The position numbers and the translations under genes are program-made. Under the pieces are notes generated by a model. It was given only the letters and a program-made list of their open reading frames with translations, searched no databases and was not told where the DNA came from. A stretch of DNA of 64,000 bases, from positions 6,591,801 to 6,655,800 of the forward strand of contig NZ_JQMQ01000005.1 of assembly GCF_000744815.1 (NCBI RefSeq), in the 5' to 3' direction. Of this stretch, positions 60,626 to 64,000 are shown in pieces (position 1 is the first letter of the stretch; each line of letters begins with the position of its first letter). Source of the stretch: Phaeacidiphilus oryzae TH49 (GTDB taxonomy: Bacteria > Actinomycetota > Actinomycetes > Streptomycetales > Streptomycetaceae).

Positions 60626-62860
60626 ATGTCCGATCCTTCCCCGCGTCCCGCGCCGGACGGCGACTCCAAGTCGTCGGCTGATGGTGCGGGTTCGGAGTCT
60701 CCCGCCGACACCGGCCCGGTCTGCTCCGCGTCCGCCCCCGGCCCAAGCGCGGAGCCCGAGGCCCAGCCCGAACCCGAGGCGCAGCCCCAGCCCGAGGCGC
60801 AGCCCGAGCCCGAGGCCAAGCCCGGCCCTGACGCCAAGGCCAAGACCAAGGCCGAGCCCAAGCCTGCCCCCGCCCCCGCCGCCAGCTCGACCTGCACCTC
60901 CGCCCCCGCGCCCCAACCCCCCCTCCGCGCCCGCCTCTCCGGCCAGACCGCCTGTGGCGACAGCATGCGGCGCACCCCCCTGCGCGAGTTCATGCGGACC
61001 GAGACCGGCAGCGCCGCCGTGCTGCTCGCCGGGGTCGTCGTCGCGCTGCTCTGGGCGAACCTCGGACCGGGCGGGTACGAGGAGTTCTGGAGCACCCGTT
61101 TCTCCCTCTCCCTCGGCTCCCACGGCATCCGCCTGGAGCTGCGGGAGTGGGTGAACAGCGGGCTGATGGCCCTCTTCTTCTTCGTGGTCGGCCTGGAGGC
61201 CCGCCGCGAGTTCGACATGGGCGAGCTGCGCGAGCGCAAGCGGGTCGCGCTCCCCGTCCTCTCCGGGCTCTGCGGCATGGTGGTCCCGATCGTCCTCTAC
61301 CTGGCGGTCACGGCCGGGCACGGCGACGCCACCCGCGGCTGGGGCGCCGCTATGTCCACCGACACCGCCTTCGCCCTCGGCCTCCTCGCCCTCCTCGGCC
61401 GACGCCTCCCCTCCGCCCTGCGCACCTACGTCCTCACCGTCGCCGTCGTCGACGACCTGGTCGCGCTGATCGTGATCGCCGTCGCCTACGGTGGCCGGGT
61501 CTCGACCGCCGGGCTGTGCGCGGCCGTCGGGCTCTTCCTCCTCGCGCTGCTGATGCGCGCCCTGCGGGTGCGGCGCGGCCCGGTGTACGGGGCGATCGGG
61601 GTGGCGCTCTGGGTGGCCCTGCTGGAGTCCGGTGTCGACCCGGTGGTCGGCGGCCTCGCGATGGGCCTGATCAGCTACGCCGCCCCGGCCTCCCGCGAGG
61701 ACCTGGAGCGGGCGACCGACCTCTTCCGGGACTTCCGCGAGCAGCCCACCCCGGAGTACGAGCGGAACCTCCGTCAGGGCCTCCGCTCCGCGCTCTCCCC
61801 GAACGACCGCCTCCAGCAGCTCTTCCACCCCTGGACCAGCTACCTCATCGTCCCGCTCTTCGCCCTGGCCAACGCCGGGATCCAGCTGAGCGGCAGTCAG
61901 CTCTCCTCGGCCTTCGGCTCGCCGGTCACCCTCGGCATCATCGCCGGCTACGTCCTGGGCAAGCCGGTCGGCATCGTCGGCACGGCCGCCGTCACCGGCT
62001 GGCTCAGCCGCGGCCGGTTGCGCCCGCCGGTCGGCTGGGGAGCGGTGACGGCGGGCGGCACCATCGCCGGGATCGGCTTCACCGTCTCCCTCCTCATCGC
62101 CACCCTGGCCTTCCACGGCCGGCTGCTGGACGAGGCGAAGATCGGCATCCTGACCGCGGTGCTCTGCTCCTTCCTCCTCACCTGGGCCGTCACCGCCGTC
62201 ATCGGCGCCCTGCCGCGCAGGCTGCGCACCCACGCGCTCCTCGGCACCGACGAGGGCGTCACGGACCTCGCGATCGACGTCGACCCGGCGCACGACCACG
62301 TCCGCGGCCCGGCCGGCTCGCTGGTCACCCTGGTCGAGTACGGCGACTTCGAGTGCACCTACTGCGGCCAGGCCGAACCGGTGGTCCGCCAGCTCCTGGC
62401 CGGCTACGGCGACATCCGCTACGTCTGGCGCCACCTGCCGCTGACCGACGTCCACCCGCACGCCCAGCTCGCCGCGGAGGGCGCCGAGGCCGCGGCCGAC
62501 CAGGGCGAGTTCTGGCGGATGCATGACCTCCTCCTCAACCACCAGGGCGCGCTGGGCGGCCGCGACCTGGTCGGCTACGCGGAACGCCTCGGCCTGGACA
62601 CCGAGCGCTTCCGGCGGCGGCTGATAGAGCACGCGGACGCCCAGCGGGTCGCCGAGGACGTCGAGTCGGCCGACCTCAGCGGCGTCTCCGGCACCCCCAC
62701 CTTCTTCGTCAACGGCCGCCGGCACGAGGGCGCGTACGACATCACCGGCCTCACCGAGGCGATCGCGGCGGCCCGCAGCCGGGCGGCGCTCCGCCGGAAG
62801 GCGAACCGCGCGGGCGGCGAGGCCCGGCTTTTCGCCAAGGGGGTCACCCGTCGGAGGTGA
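60626..62860 (+). CDS. nhaA: NhaA Na+/H+ antiporter fused to a DsbA-like thioredoxin domain
   Basis: The 744-residue protein has a disordered N-terminus with [20 protein letters not shown]-like repeats (residues 40-70). The NhaA membrane domain follows (about 120-520), with [19 protein letters not shown] and [19 protein letters not shown], whose Asp pair binds Na+/H+. The C-terminal thioredoxin-like domain (about 540-720) has [15 protein letters not shown] with CxxC and [12 protein letters not shown] with the cis-Pro loop. Such fusions are known in actinobacteria; the linked function is unclear. ATG 60626 gives the whole tail; starts further in are possible. The gene is next to a tRNA gene and seems monocistronic. 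Confidence 0.9.
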   Translation: MSDPSPRPAPDGDSKSSADGAGSESPADTGPVCSASAPGPSAEPEAQPEPEAQPQPEAQPEPEAKPGPDAKAKTKAEPKPAPAPAASSTCTSAPAPQPPLRARLSGQTACGDSMRRTPLREFMRTETGSAAVLLAGVVVALLWANLGPGGYEEFWSTRFSLSLGSHGIRLELREWVNSGLMALFFFVVGLEARREFDMGELRERKRVALPVLSGLCGMVVPIVLYLAVTAGHGDATRGWGAAMSTDTAFALGLLALLGRRLPSALRTYVLTVAVVDDLVALIVIAVAYGGRVSTAGLCAAVGLFLLALLMRALRVRRGPVYGAIGVALWVALLESGVDPVVGGLAMGLISYAAPASREDLERATDLFRDFREQPTPEYERNLRQGLRSALSPNDRLQQLFHPWTSYLIVPLFALANAGIQLSGSQLSSAFGSPVTLGIIAGYVLGKPVGIVGTAAVTGWLSRGRLRPPVGWGAVTAGGTIAGIGFTVSLLIATLAFHGRLLDEAKIGILTAVLCSFLLTWAVTAVIGALPRRLRTHALLGTDEGVTDLAIDVDPAHDHVRGPAGSLVTLVEYGDFECTYCGQAEPVVRQLLAGYGDIRYVWRHLPLTDVHPHAQLAAEGAEAAADQGEFWRMHDLLLNHQGALGGRDLVGYAERLGLDTERFRRRLIEHADAQRVAEDVESADLSGVSGTPTFFVNGRRHEGAYDITGLTEAIAAARSRAALRRKANRAGGEARLFAKGVTRRR

Positions 62861-62869
62861 ATCCTGAGT

Positions 62870-63428
62870 CACAGTCGCGTCGAGGCGGCCGGCCGGCCCT
62901 TCAGCGAGCACGGCGCGTCCAGCGGCCTGTACCGGTGGGAGGCCCGCTGTCTGGCGGTGGCGGACCGCCGACGGCTCGCGGAGAAGTTCGCCCACCTCGT
63001 CGGCCGGGTGGCCGAGGCGATCCACCGCGAGCCGCCGCTGCCGCCGGAGCCGCTGCCGCCGCTCCCACCGCCGGCACCGTCCGACGACCGGCCGAGAAGC
63101 GGAGGACGCTCGTGGATCCCCGGCTGCGCGCCGCCGCGGCGCTCGGCGCGGTCGGGTCCATCACGATGCATCACGTATCCATCGCCCAGCGCCGGGTGGA
63201 GGAGCTGCTGCTGACGTCCGCCTTCCGGGTGGCCGCGGCCGACCCCGCCGCGCCCGGCGGCGGGCCGCGGGCCACCGGGCCGCCGCCCAGCCGGTGCCGC
63301 CCACCCGTCGGGCGGAGATCCTGGCCGCCGCCGTGCCGCTGTTCGCGCGCGACGGGTTCGCCGAGGTCACCAACGGGCAGATCGCGGAGGCGGTGGGGCT
63401 GACGCCGTCCGCGATCTACCGGCACTAG
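62870..63428 (+). pseudogene. TetR family regulator, broken in three frames
   Basis: Three pieces of TetR-like sequence follow in three frames. First, LYRWEARCLAVADRRRLAEK (frame 2, before about 63100). Second, LRAAAALGAVGSITMHHVSI, then AQRRVEELLLTSA (frame 1, about 63120-63230), the end of a TetR ligand domain. Third, a new HTH PTRRAEILAAAVPLFARDGF, then AVGLTPSAIYRH, stopping at TAG 63426. The order ligand domain then HTH suggests a former tandem double-TetR protein, or two fused genes, now inactivated. Confidence 0.65.
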
Positions 63429-63831
63429 GCCCCGCGGCCTGGGGCACGCAGGGCCGCCGTCCCCCCGAAAGGCGCCCCGCGTCGGTATCCCGACGGCTCG
63501 GGCCAACCGGCTCGGGCGGGGGCTCGGGGTCCAAGGCTCCAGCCGCCCGAGATGGTCACCACCGCGCGGGTCGGCCGGTGCCTCCGGCCCCTGAGGCTGT
63601 AGCCGCGAGGGCCCGGGCCGCAGCAGGCCCGGCCCGCAGCAGGCCCGGCCCGCAGCGCGCCCGCCGGGCACCCGCGCCGGCCCAAGGCCGACGCGAATCG
63701 TGCGGCCCGGTTGCCCCGTAATGCGCTCGCCATACCCGCCCGCCCCCTCCGGCCCGCCTGAGCGGAGTGGATGGCTCGTCCGGACCACCAGCGCATGCGA
63801 GCCCGAGCCGCCGTGTGGTCGCGTGGTGCGC
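63429..63831. other. 403-bp non-coding region with 16-bp repeats
   Basis: No gene is recognised. Units of CCGCAGCAGGCCCGGC repeat at 63618-63633 and 63634-63649, with a partial third to 63660. The region should contain the promoter of the gene starting at 63832. Confidence 0.45.
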
Positions 63832-64000
63832 ATGGCAGAGCGACGTACCGGGTCGGCTACGAAGAAGTCCTCGTCCTCGCGCAGCGCGTCCGGCTGGGCG
63901 CCCGAGGACGTGGCTCATCGTGCCTGCCGGAGTCTGGAGATACTGCTCACCCACCCCGTCGAGGGCGTTTCGGCCGTGTGCCGGAGCGAGGACGGTTGGC
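63832..64000 (+). CDS. gas vesicle protein GvpO-like (5' part)
   Basis: The frame opens at ATG 63832 and runs off the window after 56 codons. The product starts MAERRTGSATKKSSSSRSAS, a basic Ser/Lys tail, followed by DVAHRACRSLEILLTHPVEG and VSAVCRSEDGW. The pattern L.ELTG..VEGV..V...DDGW is typical of GvpO, a small protein that opens many actinobacterial gas vesicle clusters. No clear ribosome binding site is visible. The rest of the cluster would lie beyond the right edge. Confidence 0.55.
   Translation, partial: MAERRTGSATKKSSSSRSASGWAPEDVAHRACRSLEILLTHPVEGVSAVCRSEDGW

Overview
The window is chromosomal DNA from a streptomycete-like actinomycete. Evidence: very high G+C with strong third-position bias, frequent GTG starts, 4-base start/stop overlaps, coenzyme F420 and mycothiol-type protein families, CYP105-like P450s, and many Streptomyces-type IS elements. 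Nearly every long reading frame antisense to a GC-rich gene is a shadow and is left out.

Layout. 1-10.7 kb: the 3' end of a GH2 beta-mannosidase; an MFS exporter divergent from a MarR regulator; a RibD-like reductase; a P450-ferredoxin-ferredoxin reductase operon; a TetR regulator; a second P450; a mycothiol-type isomerase-like protein; and a TolB-like beta-propeller. A 15-bp palindrome lies before both P450 genes, and a weaker copy lies before the TetR gene, so the TetR protein probably controls all three. 10.7-20.6 kb: nine tightly packed minus-strand genes, in transcription order GH15, GMC flavoprotein, ferritin-like protein, small dehydrogenase subunit, two sugar-isomerase TIM barrels, metallo-hydrolase, ThDP decarboxylase and EthD-like protein. 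They look like one oxidative sugar or glycoside pathway that I do not recognise as a described system. 21-36.9 kb: a third P450, Nudix hydrolase, RIO kinase, ABC-F ATPase, a purine catabolic operon (xdhABC plus guanine deaminase), two F420-type proteins, and a large secreted GH92 mannosidase with a duplicated accessory domain.

37-60.4 kb is accessory DNA. It holds a single-chain restriction-modification protein, IS630, IS5 and IS3 elements with several remnants, a wHTH protein, a sigma factor operon, an MFS exporter, the 3' tail of a second molybdenum hydroxylase, a lipoprotein pair, and a ROK-controlled operon (ROK kinase, APC permease, SIS-domain enzyme, YhfX-like PLP protein). The gene set of that operon parallels fructosamine catabolic operons. 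A broken DUF317 gene and a tRNA-Leu(GAG) close the region. 60.6-64 kb: a NhaA-DsbA fusion antiporter, a wrecked TetR gene, and the start of what looks like a gas vesicle gvpO gene running off the end.

The main leads are the nine-gene operon, the P450/TetR palindrome regulon with 22-bp phased repeats inside the P450 operon, the ROK/SIS/YhfX operon, and the helicase-less restriction-modification protein.
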